This document shows, piece after piece, positions 40,178-47,653 of a stretch of 64,000 nucleotides of DNA. Made by a program: the position numbers and the translations under genes. The stretch is from Moritella viscosa (GTDB lineage: Bacteria > Pseudomonadota > Gammaproteobacteria > Enterobacterales > Moritellaceae). A model generated the notes under the pieces. It saw only the letters and a program-made list of their open reading frames with translations, was not told where the DNA came from and did not search any database. Each line of letters begins with the position of its first letter. The stretch's first letter is position 1. The DNA lies in contig LN554852.1 in NCBI GenBank assembly GCA_000953735.1, forward strand, positions 1,871,846-1,935,845. The letters run 5' to 3'.

Positions 40178-40211
40178 ATAATTATGATACGCTTGCGTAT
40201 CATAATTATTC
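40178..40211. promoter_or_regulatory. perfect 16-bp inverted repeat, candidate TetR operator and/or terminator
   Basis: AATAATTATGATACGC (40178-40193), TT, then its exact reverse complement GCGTATCATAATTATT (40196-40211). It sits six bases after the lipid operon stop and just upstream of a TATAAT (40225-40230) in front of the TetR gene. Its core, GATACGC-TT-GCGTATC, has the form of a TetR-family operator. It could also work as the operon terminator. Confidence 0.7.
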
Positions 40212-40224
40212 GTAGTAACTTTGG

Positions 40225-40230
40225 TATAAT
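40225..40230 (+). promoter_or_regulatory. -10 element of the TetR gene
   Basis: Consensus TATAAT (in TTGGTATAATG) 26 bases before the start. A good -35 is not evident; the palindrome covers that position, as expected for autoregulation. Confidence 0.5.
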
Positions 40231-40256
40231 GACAAATCAACAAATGAGTGATAGGA

Positions 40257-40913
40257 ATGTCTGAAACGCTGCAAAGAAGCGCAGGGCGACCTGTTGATAT
40301 ACAAAAAACCCATAAAGTATTCGATGCAATAGACTGTATATTAGCAAGTGAAGGTATTTCAGGGCTCTCTATTGAGCGAATAGCAAGAAATGCCGGAATA
40401 TCAAAGGCCACTCTGTACCGCCGCTTCGGTAATATTCATGGTATTTTGACAGCATATGTTGAAACTTTTACTCAACAAGCTTTAAGGTTGGTAATACCGA
40501 AGAATAAAATTGATTTAACTGAACCTGTTGAAATTGAAGAAATACTTATTGATTTTGGGTTCGATCTTATGTCTTTAATATGCCATCCTCGAATTATAGC
40601 ATTCGATAATGCAATGCTAGCAGCCGGTAAACAGTTCGCTGACTTTAAAACAGAGCTATATCGCAATGGGCCTGAGAAAGCAATAATTCAAATAAGCGTT
40701 ATTCTCGAACAAGCTCATATATCATCCTCATTTTTTGATATTAAAAGCTTGGCAGATATTCTATTTCATATTTGGCGTAGTGGTATTTATGACCAAGCTC
40801 GGATCTCAGGAAAAGTAGATATAAGTCCTGAACAGTTAAAGGCTCATGTTATATCTGGCACTCGATTTTTCTTATCTACTACTCTTCCAAGGAGTTCAAA
40901 TGACAACCACTAA
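40257..40913 (+). CDS. TetR/AcrR-family regulator
   Basis: A 218-residue DNA-binding regulator. The N-terminal helix-turn-helix reads LSIERIARNAGISKATLYRRFGNIHGIL in outline (ISKATLYRRFG is the family core), followed by an all-helical ligand domain of about 150 residues. ATG 40257 is chosen; a GTG at 40248 is possible. Its gene overlaps the next one, so they form a pair. It likely controls itself through the palindrome just upstream and perhaps the adjoining lipid operon. Confidence 0.88.
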   Translation: MSETLQRSAGRPVDIQKTHKVFDAIDCILASEGISGLSIERIARNAGISKATLYRRFGNIHGILTAYVETFTQQALRLVIPKNKIDLTEPVEIEEILIDFGFDLMSLICHPRIIAFDNAMLAAGKQFADFKTELYRNGPEKAIIQISVILEQAHISSSFFDIKSLADILFHIWRSGIYDQARISGKVDISPEQLKAHVISGTRFFLSTTLPRSSNDNH

Positions 40914-41772
40914 CCTTCGTATTTTGATTGCAGGATCAACTGGTTATTTAGGACGTCATCTTGTTCATGAATTACTGATAAAGAACGCTGATTTTAAGGT
41001 TCTGGCTAGAGATTCAGCCAAGCTTGAAGCAATGGGAGTCGCTAAGGAAAAAATTGAGATAGTACAAGTGACAGACGCACAATCCCTAGATGGTTGTTGT
41101 GATGGCGTCGATGTTGTTATTTCCTGCGTTGGTATTACCCGTCAAAAAGACAGAGTTGGCTATATGGATGTCGATTTTCAGGCTAACTTGAACTTATTAT
41201 TGGAGGCTAAAAGAGCGGGAGTTAAAAAATTTATCTATGTTTCAGCATTAAATGCTAAAAAATATTCGGGTGTAAGACTGCTTAAAGCAAAAGAGGCTTT
41301 TGTAACTAAGTTACTGGCTGTTAAGAGCTTGGAGGCTTGTATCATACGTCCGAATGGATTCTACTCTGATATTGAAGAGTTTTATTCAATGGCAAAAGCT
41401 GGTCGAGTTTATCTTTTTGGGAGCGGTAATGTAAGGCTGAATCCAATCCATGGAGAAGATCTTGCTCGTTTCTGTTTAGAGGCTATAGACAAACCTGACA
41501 GAGAGTTAGATATCGGTGGGCCCGAAGTTTTTTCTGTCTCCGAGATTGCAAAAGCCGCTTTTAATGCTCAAGATAAAAGAGTAAAGATTACATACTTACC
41601 TGACTGGATTAGAAAAATAGCCCTGTTTATTGCTACCATGCTGCCAGAGGCGTTAGGTGGACCTGCTGAGTTTTTTCTAACTGCTATGGCTCAAGATATG
41701 ATCGCTCCCAGCTATGGTAACCGAAAGATTGATCCATATTTTAAACATATTTTTCAGTCGGATAGAAAGTAA
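40900..41772 (+). CDS. NAD(P)-binding SDR/NmrA-like reductase or epimerase
   Basis: A 290-residue extended/atypical short-chain dehydrogenase. The nucleotide motif GSTGYLGRHL (Gly12, Gly15, Gly18) opens the chain, and KFIYVSALNAKK and IIRPNGFYSD follow in the family pattern; a canonical YxxxK is not clear, which suits the NmrA-like/complex-I-assembly branch. Start ATG 40900 has AAGGAG at 40889-40894 and overlaps the TetR gene by 14 bases. Substrate unknown; may belong with the lipid operon by regulation. Confidence 0.85.
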   Translation: MTTTNLRILIAGSTGYLGRHLVHELLIKNADFKVLARDSAKLEAMGVAKEKIEIVQVTDAQSLDGCCDGVDVVISCVGITRQKDRVGYMDVDFQANLNLLLEAKRAGVKKFIYVSALNAKKYSGVRLLKAKEAFVTKLLAVKSLEACIIRPNGFYSDIEEFYSMAKAGRVYLFGSGNVRLNPIHGEDLARFCLEAIDKPDRELDIGGPEVFSVSEIAKAAFNAQDKRVKITYLPDWIRKIALFIATMLPEALGGPAEFFLTAMAQDMIAPSYGNRKIDPYFKHIFQSDRK

Positions 41773-41883
41773 ATCATAGCAATAACGCGAGTGATTTTAA
41801 ATAAGCGCTATTTTAAAAGTGAATATGGAATATTATGAAAAAGTATTATTGGCGATATTTAGTGTACTACTCGGGATGTATGA

Positions 41884-41913
41884 AAGCTGTCAATACGAAG
41901 GTACTGACAGCTT
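41884..41913. terminator. hairpin between convergent genes
   Basis: AAGCTGTCA (41884-41892) and TGACAGCTT (41905-41913) form a 9-bp stem with a 12-base loop between the reductase and the BCCT gene. No strong T tract, so only a possible terminator. Confidence 0.5.
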
Positions 41914-41938
41914 ATATTGATTACGCTAGATATTAATC

Positions 41939-43516
41939 TTAGCGATTACGCTGTTCTGTTCTTAAACCCATTATCAAGCTCACACACATAACCAATAGGA
42001 TCACAGTGAATGGCAGTGCAGTAGAGATCGCACCTGCTTGTAATGCCTCAATTGCTTGTGTACCGCCAACCCAAAGTAGAGCGGCTGCGATAGCACCTTC
42101 AATTAATGCCCAGAAAACTCGTTGTGGTACTGGTGCATCAACTTTACCACCAGCAGTGATACTGTCGATAACCAATGAACCTGAGTCAGAAGATGTAATG
42201 AAGAAAACCAATACCAATACAACCGCAAGCATTGATAGCACTTCACCCATAGGCAAAGAATCAAACATTTGGAACATAGCTAAAGGTACTTCTGTCAAAC
42301 CATCACTGCCTAAAGTACCGATGTTGTTCGCTACTTGATCAATGGCTACGCCACCAAATACAGACATCCACAATACCGTCACAGCTGTTGGAACAAGTAG
42401 TACTGCGGTGATGAATTCACGAATTGTACGGCCACGTGAGATTCGTGCGATGAACATACCAACGAATGGTGACCATGAGATCCACCATGCCCAGTAGAAA
42501 ACAGTCCAACCGTGCATCCAAGCCGAGTCTTCACGACCAATTGGATTACTTAATGGAATGATGTTTTCAACATAACCCATGATAGTCGTAGGAACAGTGC
42601 CCATTGAAACTGCAAATGTAACTAAAATAACGAATATTAATAGTACTAATGCAAGTAGCATGTTGATGTTACTAATTACTTTAACACCACCGTCAATACC
42701 ACGAACCACTGATACAACAGCAAGTAAGGTAACGACTACGATAATCGTAATTTGTAAAAATAGGCCGTTTTCAATACCTAATACATGATGGAAACCACTT
42801 GCTGCTTGTTGCGCGCCTAAACCAAGTGATGTCGCTAGACCAAACAGTGTCGCTAGTACCGCTAGGATATCAACAATATGGCCAGCCCAACCCCACGTTC
42901 TGTCACCTAAAATCGGGTAGAATACAGAACGCATTGAAAGTGGAAGACCTTTGTTATAAGCAAAGAAAGCCAGTGATAGTGCAACAACACCGTAAATTGC
43001 CCATGGGTGTAAACCCCAGTGGAACATCGTTGCGCCTAAAGCTAGCTGTGCAGCTTCGGGTGTATTCGGTGTCACGTTAAGTGGGGTTTCGTACCAGCCA
43101 GTGTAATAAGCCACAGGCTCAGCAACACCCCAGAACATCAGGCCAATACCCATACCAGCAGCAAATAGCATGGCTATCCATGACATACGGCTATAATCAG
43201 TTTTAGCGTCATCACCACCTAAACGAATTTTACCGTATGGCGAGACAATTAACGCAAGGCAGAAAATAACGAAGATATTTGCAGACCACATGAATAGGCC
43301 GTCAAAAGCCCCTATGATCCACCATTTTATACCATCTAGGAATGATTTCGATGTTTCAGGTTCTACTAATAAAATAGCGACCAAGAATAGGCCAATTAAC
43401 GATGCACTAATACCAAATACAGGGTTATGTACGTCAAACCCCCATTTTTGGACGTTGTCTTGTCCAACAGTATAATCAGTATTATCAATACTGTATTTAT
43501 CCCTATTAATACTCAT
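41939..43516 (-). CDS. BCCT-family betaine/choline/carnitine transporter
   Basis: A 525-residue inner-membrane carrier with 12 predicted helices. The Trp-rich BCCT signature is seen (YWAWWISWSPFVGMFIARISRGR), cited here in part as WAWWISWSPFVG, together with GMGIGLMFWGVAEP and FITSSDSGSLV. Members take up glycine betaine, choline, carnitine or related osmolytes by sodium or proton symport; this suits a marine bacterium. The long charged C-terminal osmosensing tail of BetP types is missing. Single gene, convergent with the reductase. Confidence 0.95.
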   Translation of the reverse strand: MSINRDKYSIDNTDYTVGQDNVQKWGFDVHNPVFGISASLIGLFLVAILLVEPETSKSFLDGIKWWIIGAFDGLFMWSANIFVIFCLALIVSPYGKIRLGGDDAKTDYSRMSWIAMLFAAGMGIGLMFWGVAEPVAYYTGWYETPLNVTPNTPEAAQLALGATMFHWGLHPWAIYGVVALSLAFFAYNKGLPLSMRSVFYPILGDRTWGWAGHIVDILAVLATLFGLATSLGLGAQQAASGFHHVLGIENGLFLQITIIVVVTLLAVVSVVRGIDGGVKVISNINMLLALVLLIFVILVTFAVSMGTVPTTIMGYVENIIPLSNPIGREDSAWMHGWTVFYWAWWISWSPFVGMFIARISRGRTIREFITAVLLVPTAVTVLWMSVFGGVAIDQVANNIGTLGSDGLTEVPLAMFQMFDSLPMGEVLSMLAVVLVLVFFITSSDSGSLVIDSITAGGKVDAPVPQRVFWALIEGAIAAALLWVGGTQAIEALQAGAISTALPFTVILLVMCVSLIMGLRTEQRNR

Positions 43517-43619
43517 TAGTCCTCAGTTAGAACAGTCCTGTTCTATATTGGTGGATTTATTTGTTATGGGTTAGTTTAGCAAGTTTAGAGCTAAATATCA
43601 GAAGAATAAAAAGTTATAA

Positions 43620-43800
43620 AGTATAAAACCGCCTAATAAGCGGTTTATCTGTGATGAAAAAGTGTGAAAAGCGCGTCGAGAATTAGCTATTACAGGGTTC
43701 TGCTTCTTTCTCGTTGACCACGCTTTAAGCCCAGAAACTGACGTGGTTGCTACATCTACCTCACCTCTAAGGTTTATTGGTAGAAAAAAACGCTCTTCAT
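43620..43800. other. structured intergenic segment, candidate ncRNA or repeat element
   Basis: Within the 400-base gap between BCCT and the methyltransferase gene, several inverted repeats cluster: AAACCGC / GCGGTTT (43626-43646), ACCACG / CGTGGT (43717-43747), and a nested stem CTACC-ACCT / AGGT-GGTAG (43756-43783) next to an A7 run. The base composition is richer in GC than the flanks. A minus-strand frame of about 68 codons without a start also spans it. It may be a small RNA or dispersed element. Confidence 0.4.
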
Positions 43801-43919
43801 TGTTTAGTATAGATCAGGTTGAATTACTGTCCAGTTCACAATATATGATATTGAGTTATTTTCAAGGAGACTAAATAACGTATTCTCTAACAATTATTTA
43901 AGTTGTTTGGAGCGATACG

Positions 43920-44381
43920 ATGTCGATACTTGAAAACAAGATTCCACCACCTGTTATTACTTTATTATTTGCCGTACTTATGTGGGGAATATCATTTATT
44001 ACTCCAAATCTGACATTTAGTTTAGCACTGCGGTTACCCTTATCTCTACTAATCGTTGTGTTGGGGAGTTTCTTTTGCGTTGCAGGTGTAGCGTCTTTTA
44101 AAAAGGCGACGACGACAGTTAATCCATTAAAGCCAGAAGCTGCATCATCATTAGTTAATTCTGGCATTTACAGAATATCTCGAAACCCTATGTATGTAGG
44201 TTTTGCTTTGTTTTTACTTTCCTGGGGCGTTTACTTATCCTCACCTTGGACTATTTTAGTCATAGTGGGTTTTGTTTTTTATATGAATAAGTTCCAAATT
44301 ATTCCAGAGGAGAGAGCGCTAACCACAATATTTGGCTCTGAATTTACATCGTACCTATCACAGGTTCGTCGTTGGTTATAA
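43920..44381 (+). CDS. isoprenylcysteine carboxyl methyltransferase-like membrane protein
   Basis: A 153-residue membrane protein with four to five helices. The C-terminal ICMT/PEMT signature is complete: GIYRISRNPMYVG, then a helix, then IIPEERALTTIFGSEFTSYLSQVRRW, cited in outline (PEER, FG..F..Y...VRRW). The family methylates carboxyls or phospholipid heads with SAM; bacterial members rarely have a proven substrate. It stands alone between the BCCT gene and the prp operon. Confidence 0.9.
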   Translation: MSILENKIPPPVITLLFAVLMWGISFITPNLTFSLALRLPLSLLIVVLGSFFCVAGVASFKKATTTVNPLKPEAASSLVNSGIYRISRNPMYVGFALFLLSWGVYLSSPWTILVIVGFVFYMNKFQIIPEERALTTIFGSEFTSYLSQVRRWL

Positions 44382-44413
44382 ATTTATAAATCGACCATTT
44401 AGTTATGCGAATG

Positions 44414-44441
44414 TTGACAAAATGTAAAAAATCAATAGTAT
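44414..44441 (+). promoter_or_regulatory. candidate promoter of the prp operon
   Basis: A consensus -35 TTGACA (44414-44419) followed after 16 bases by TAGTAT (44436-44441). It lies 32 bases before the GntR start. Confidence 0.45.
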
Positions 44442-44457
44442 TGAATTAAATTCAAAC

Positions 44458-44469
44458 ATTGTCGACAAT
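44458..44469. promoter_or_regulatory. candidate GntR operator
   Basis: Perfect palindrome ATTGTCGACAAT just before the GntR start codon. It has the TTGT-n2-ACAA form bound by FCD-type GntR regulators, so autoregulation and control of the prp genes is likely. Confidence 0.55.
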
Positions 44470-44472
44470 CCT

Positions 44473-45198
44473 ATGCCTTTAGATGATCCAACAAAAATAG
44501 TCGCAGTGACCACTGCCGATAAAGTTTTTGAGCTAATGCAGCGTGCCATTGTTGATGGTGAAATACTTGCTGGCAGTAAGATCAGTGAGCCCGAGCTCGC
44601 AAAACGCTACCAAGTTAGTCGTTCTACCCTTCGTGAAGCATTAAACCGATTAGAAAAATGCCATTTAATTGAGCGTAAAGCGAATGTCGGTTCACGCGTA
44701 GTACAGTGCACAACTCAAGGTCTACTCGATCTTTACTTTGTACGTGAAGCATTAGAAGGCATGGCATGCAGACAAGCGGCAGAAAACATGACTGATGATG
44801 AAATTGTCGACATGAAAGCCATGCTTAATCAACATGCGTCAGTACAAGCATTGAAGGATGGTGTGGCTTATTATCAAGAAGAAGGCGATTTAGATTTTCA
44901 TTATAAAGTAATTTTGGGTAGTCATAATGCTCAACTCATTCATTTAATATGTGGTCAGCTCTATCATTTAGTTCGCATGTACCGCTGCCAGTTTGGTATG
45001 CACAGTCCCAGAGCCAGCCGCGCTTTTTCAGAACACGCCCAAATTATCGATGCTATCAGTGACCGCGATGGTGAATTAGCCGAAATGCTAATGCGTCGTC
45101 ATATCGCGGCTTCACGTAAAAACATTGAAAGTAAAATTGCACGTCAACTAGCCGCAGAGTTAAAGGCAGACACTACACCAGTTCAAGGAGAGAAATAA
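44473..45198 (+). CDS. GntR-family (FCD) regulator of propionate genes
   Basis: A 241-residue regulator with an N-terminal winged helix-turn-helix ([25 protein letters not shown]) and a helical FCD effector domain whose metal/ligand residues lie in [14 protein letters not shown] and [11 protein letters not shown], each cited in part. It starts the prp operon, two bases before prpB. In other gammaproteobacteria this position is held by a GntR regulator that responds to methylcitrate-cycle intermediates. Confidence 0.93.
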   Translation: MPLDDPTKIVAVTTADKVFELMQRAIVDGEILAGSKISEPELAKRYQVSRSTLREALNRLEKCHLIERKANVGSRVVQCTTQGLLDLYFVREALEGMACRQAAENMTDDEIVDMKAMLNQHASVQALKDGVAYYQEEGDLDFHYKVILGSHNAQLIHLICGQLYHLVRMYRCQFGMHSPRASRAFSEHAQIIDAISDRDGELAEMLMRRHIAASRKNIESKIARQLAAELKADTTPVQGEK

Positions 45199-45199
45199 T

Positions 45200-46108
45200 A
45201 TGTCTACAGAATCAGCTTCGTCTCAACGTTTATCCCCAGGCGCTAAGTTTCGTTTAGCACTGACCAATAATAAACCCCTGCAAGTCGTCGGTACTATTAA
45301 TGCGTATTGCGCAATGATGGCAGAGCAGCTGGGTCATCAGGCTATCTATCTGTCAGGTGGCGGTGTTGCCAATGCGTCTTACGGTTTACCTGACTTAGGT
45401 ATGACCTCATTGAGTGATGTGATCGCTGATGTACAGCGTATTACTGCCGCATCGAGCTTGCCTTTGTTGGTCGACATTGATACGGGCTGGGGCGGTGCAT
45501 TCAACATTGCTAAAACCATTCGTGATATGGAAAAATCCGGTGCGGCAGCTGTACATATTGAAGATCAAGTAGCACAAAAACGTTGTGGTCATCGCCCCAA
45601 TAAAGAAATCGTGTCGACAGAAGAGATGGTTGACCGTATCAAAGCAGCTGTTGATGCGCGTATTGATGCTGATTTTTTCATTATGGCGCGTACCGATTCA
45701 TTTGCACAAGAAGGTTTGGAAGCCGCTATTACCAGAGCGCAAGCGTATGTTGAAGCGGGGGCTGACGGTATTTTTGCTGAAGCGGTGAAAACTGAAGCAC
45801 ATTACCGTGCATTCTCGGAAGCGTTAGATGTCCCTATTTTGGCAAATATCACTGAGTTTGGACAAACCGAATTATGGAATAAAGAGCAACTCGGAGAGTG
45901 GGGTTGTGCCATGGTCCTTTACCCATTATCTGCATTTCGTGCGATGAATAAAGCGGCTGAACAGGTTTATAAAACCTTGCTAGCTGACGGAGACCAAAAA
46001 GCCGTAGTTGATAACATGCAAACGCGTATGGATTTATACGATTATCTCGGTTACCACGATTATGAGCAAAAACTTGATAGCTTATTTTCCGAAGGAAAAA
46101 ATAAATAA
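45200..46108 (+). CDS. prpB: methylisocitrate lyase
   Basis: A 302-residue enzyme of the isocitrate lyase/PEP mutase superfamily that cleaves 2-methylisocitrate to pyruvate and succinate. Marks: VDIDTGWGG (metal site), the catalytic loop QKRCGHRP with Cys129, and [16 protein letters not shown] is the SD. A 14-bp direct repeat (CGAAGGAAAAAATA, 46090 and 46114) lies at the 3' end, without effect on the frame. A 243-base gap precedes prpC. Confidence 0.97.
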   Translation: MSTESASSQRLSPGAKFRLALTNNKPLQVVGTINAYCAMMAEQLGHQAIYLSGGGVANASYGLPDLGMTSLSDVIADVQRITAASSLPLLVDIDTGWGGAFNIAKTIRDMEKSGAAAVHIEDQVAQKRCGHRPNKEIVSTEEMVDRIKAAVDARIDADFFIMARTDSFAQEGLEAAITRAQAYVEAGADGIFAEAVKTEAHYRAFSEALDVPILANITEFGQTELWNKEQLGEWGCAMVLYPLSAFRAMNKAAEQVYKTLLADGDQKAVVDNMQTRMDLYDYLGYHDYEQKLDSLFSEGKNK

Positions 46109-46351
46109 AAAGTCGAAGGAAAAAATAGTCCGCGTGATAATCGACTAAAATTACTTACATTAGACATAAAACGATATACATAAAATATAGGCATTACAGA
46201 TATAGAAATTAAATCATCAAGCGAATAGTAGTAAACAGGATGTTGCAATGTGAGCCAACTGTAGTTAAGAGCAGTTGAGTATGTAGATTTGCTATTAACC
46301 GTTTGAAATTAACTGCTTACATTAATTCAAATAATAATTAAAGGAATAATT

Positions 46352-47476
46352 ATGACAGATAAAAAATTATCAGGCGCTGGCTTACGTGGCCAAAGCGCTG
46401 GTGAAACAAAATTATGTACGGTTGGTAAATCAGGTAGTGGCTTAACGTATTGTGGCTATGACATAGCAGATTTAGCCGAACACGCTACATTCGAAGAGGT
46501 TGCTTACCTATTGTTTAACGGTGAATTACCGACACTTGATCAGCTTGAAACATACAAAGCTGAATTGAACACTCAGCGTGATTTACCTCAATCATTGAAA
46601 GAAGTATTACAGCACATTCCTGCAGATACGCATCCAATGGACGTTATGCGAACGGGTTGTTCATTCTTGGGTAACATTGAACCTGAAACGGATTTTTCCG
46701 TGCAAAACAAAGCGGTAAACCGTCTACTGGCAGCATTCCCTGCAATCATGTGTTATTGGTATCGTTATTCTCATGATGGTGTAGAAATTGACTGTACTAC
46801 TGATGAAGAATCTCTTGCTGGTCACTTTCTTAAATTATTGCGCGGTGAAACCCCCTCAGAACAGCATCGTCGAGTGATGGATGTATCGCTGATCCTTTAT
46901 TCCGAACATGAATTTAATGCTTCAACCTTTACTGCACGCGTGTGTGCATCAACATTGTCAGATATGTTCTCGTGTGTAACGGGGGCGATTGGCACATTAC
47001 GTGGGCCATTACACGGTGGTGCAAACGAAGCGGCAATGGACATGATCCAGGCGTTTACTTCACCTGCAGACGCAAAAATGCAGATGGCTGGCATGCTTGA
47101 ACGCAAAGAAAAAATTATGGGCTTTGGTCATGCAATTTACCGTACTTCCGATCCGCGTAATGTGATCATCAAAAAATGGTCAGAAAAATTGGCTCACGAA
47201 CACGGTGATACTTCGTTATACGATATTTCGGTGGCATGTGAAGAGTTCATGTGGGATAGCAAAAAATTATTTTGTAATGCCGATTTCTTTCATGCGTCTG
47301 CTTATCATTTTATGGGCATTCCGACTAAATTGTTTACCCCGATTTTTGTCTGCTCGCGTTTAACTGGTTGGGCTGCGCACGTGATGGAACAGCGTAGTAA
47401 CAACCGTATTATTCGCCCTAGTGCAGATTATATTGGTGCAGAACCAAGAGCTGTAACACCAATCACGGAAAGATAA
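46352..47476 (+). CDS. prpC: 2-methylcitrate synthase
   Basis: A 374-residue citrate-synthase-family enzyme that condenses propionyl-CoA with oxaloacetate. The catalytic residues are His221 in HGGANEAAMDM, His260 in GFGHAIYRTSDPR and Asp311 in CNADFFHAS; HEFNASTF (His186) is also typical. Short type II-like length fits PrpC rather than GltA. AAAGGA precedes the start. Confidence 0.96.
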   Translation: MTDKKLSGAGLRGQSAGETKLCTVGKSGSGLTYCGYDIADLAEHATFEEVAYLLFNGELPTLDQLETYKAELNTQRDLPQSLKEVLQHIPADTHPMDVMRTGCSFLGNIEPETDFSVQNKAVNRLLAAFPAIMCYWYRYSHDGVEIDCTTDEESLAGHFLKLLRGETPSEQHRRVMDVSLILYSEHEFNASTFTARVCASTLSDMFSCVTGAIGTLRGPLHGGANEAAMDMIQAFTSPADAKMQMAGMLERKEKIMGFGHAIYRTSDPRNVIIKKWSEKLAHEHGDTSLYDISVACEEFMWDSKKLFCNADFFHASAYHFMGIPTKLFTPIFVCSRLTGWAAHVMEQRSNNRIIRPSADYIGAEPRAVTPITER

Positions 47477-47653
47477 GTGCTCGTTATTAACCATTCATAA
47501 AGAATGAGTAAATAGCACTGTATTGTATGATCGACTTATTTTCATTATCGATGAATAGGAGCAGATCACAATGTTAGTTTTGATTAAAAGAGGGAGGAGT
47601 AAAGGCTATTATTTGTGCTTTACTTCAGCCCCATTTATTTAATGGATTAAGTT

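Noticed and set aside
40016-40411. 131-codon minus-strand ORF across the palindrome and the TetR start
   Set aside because: It overlaps three supported plus-strand features and resembles no known protein.
42006-42338. 110-codon plus-strand ORF opposite the BCCT gene
   Set aside because: Antisense shadow with low-complexity Thr/Ser/Asn composition.
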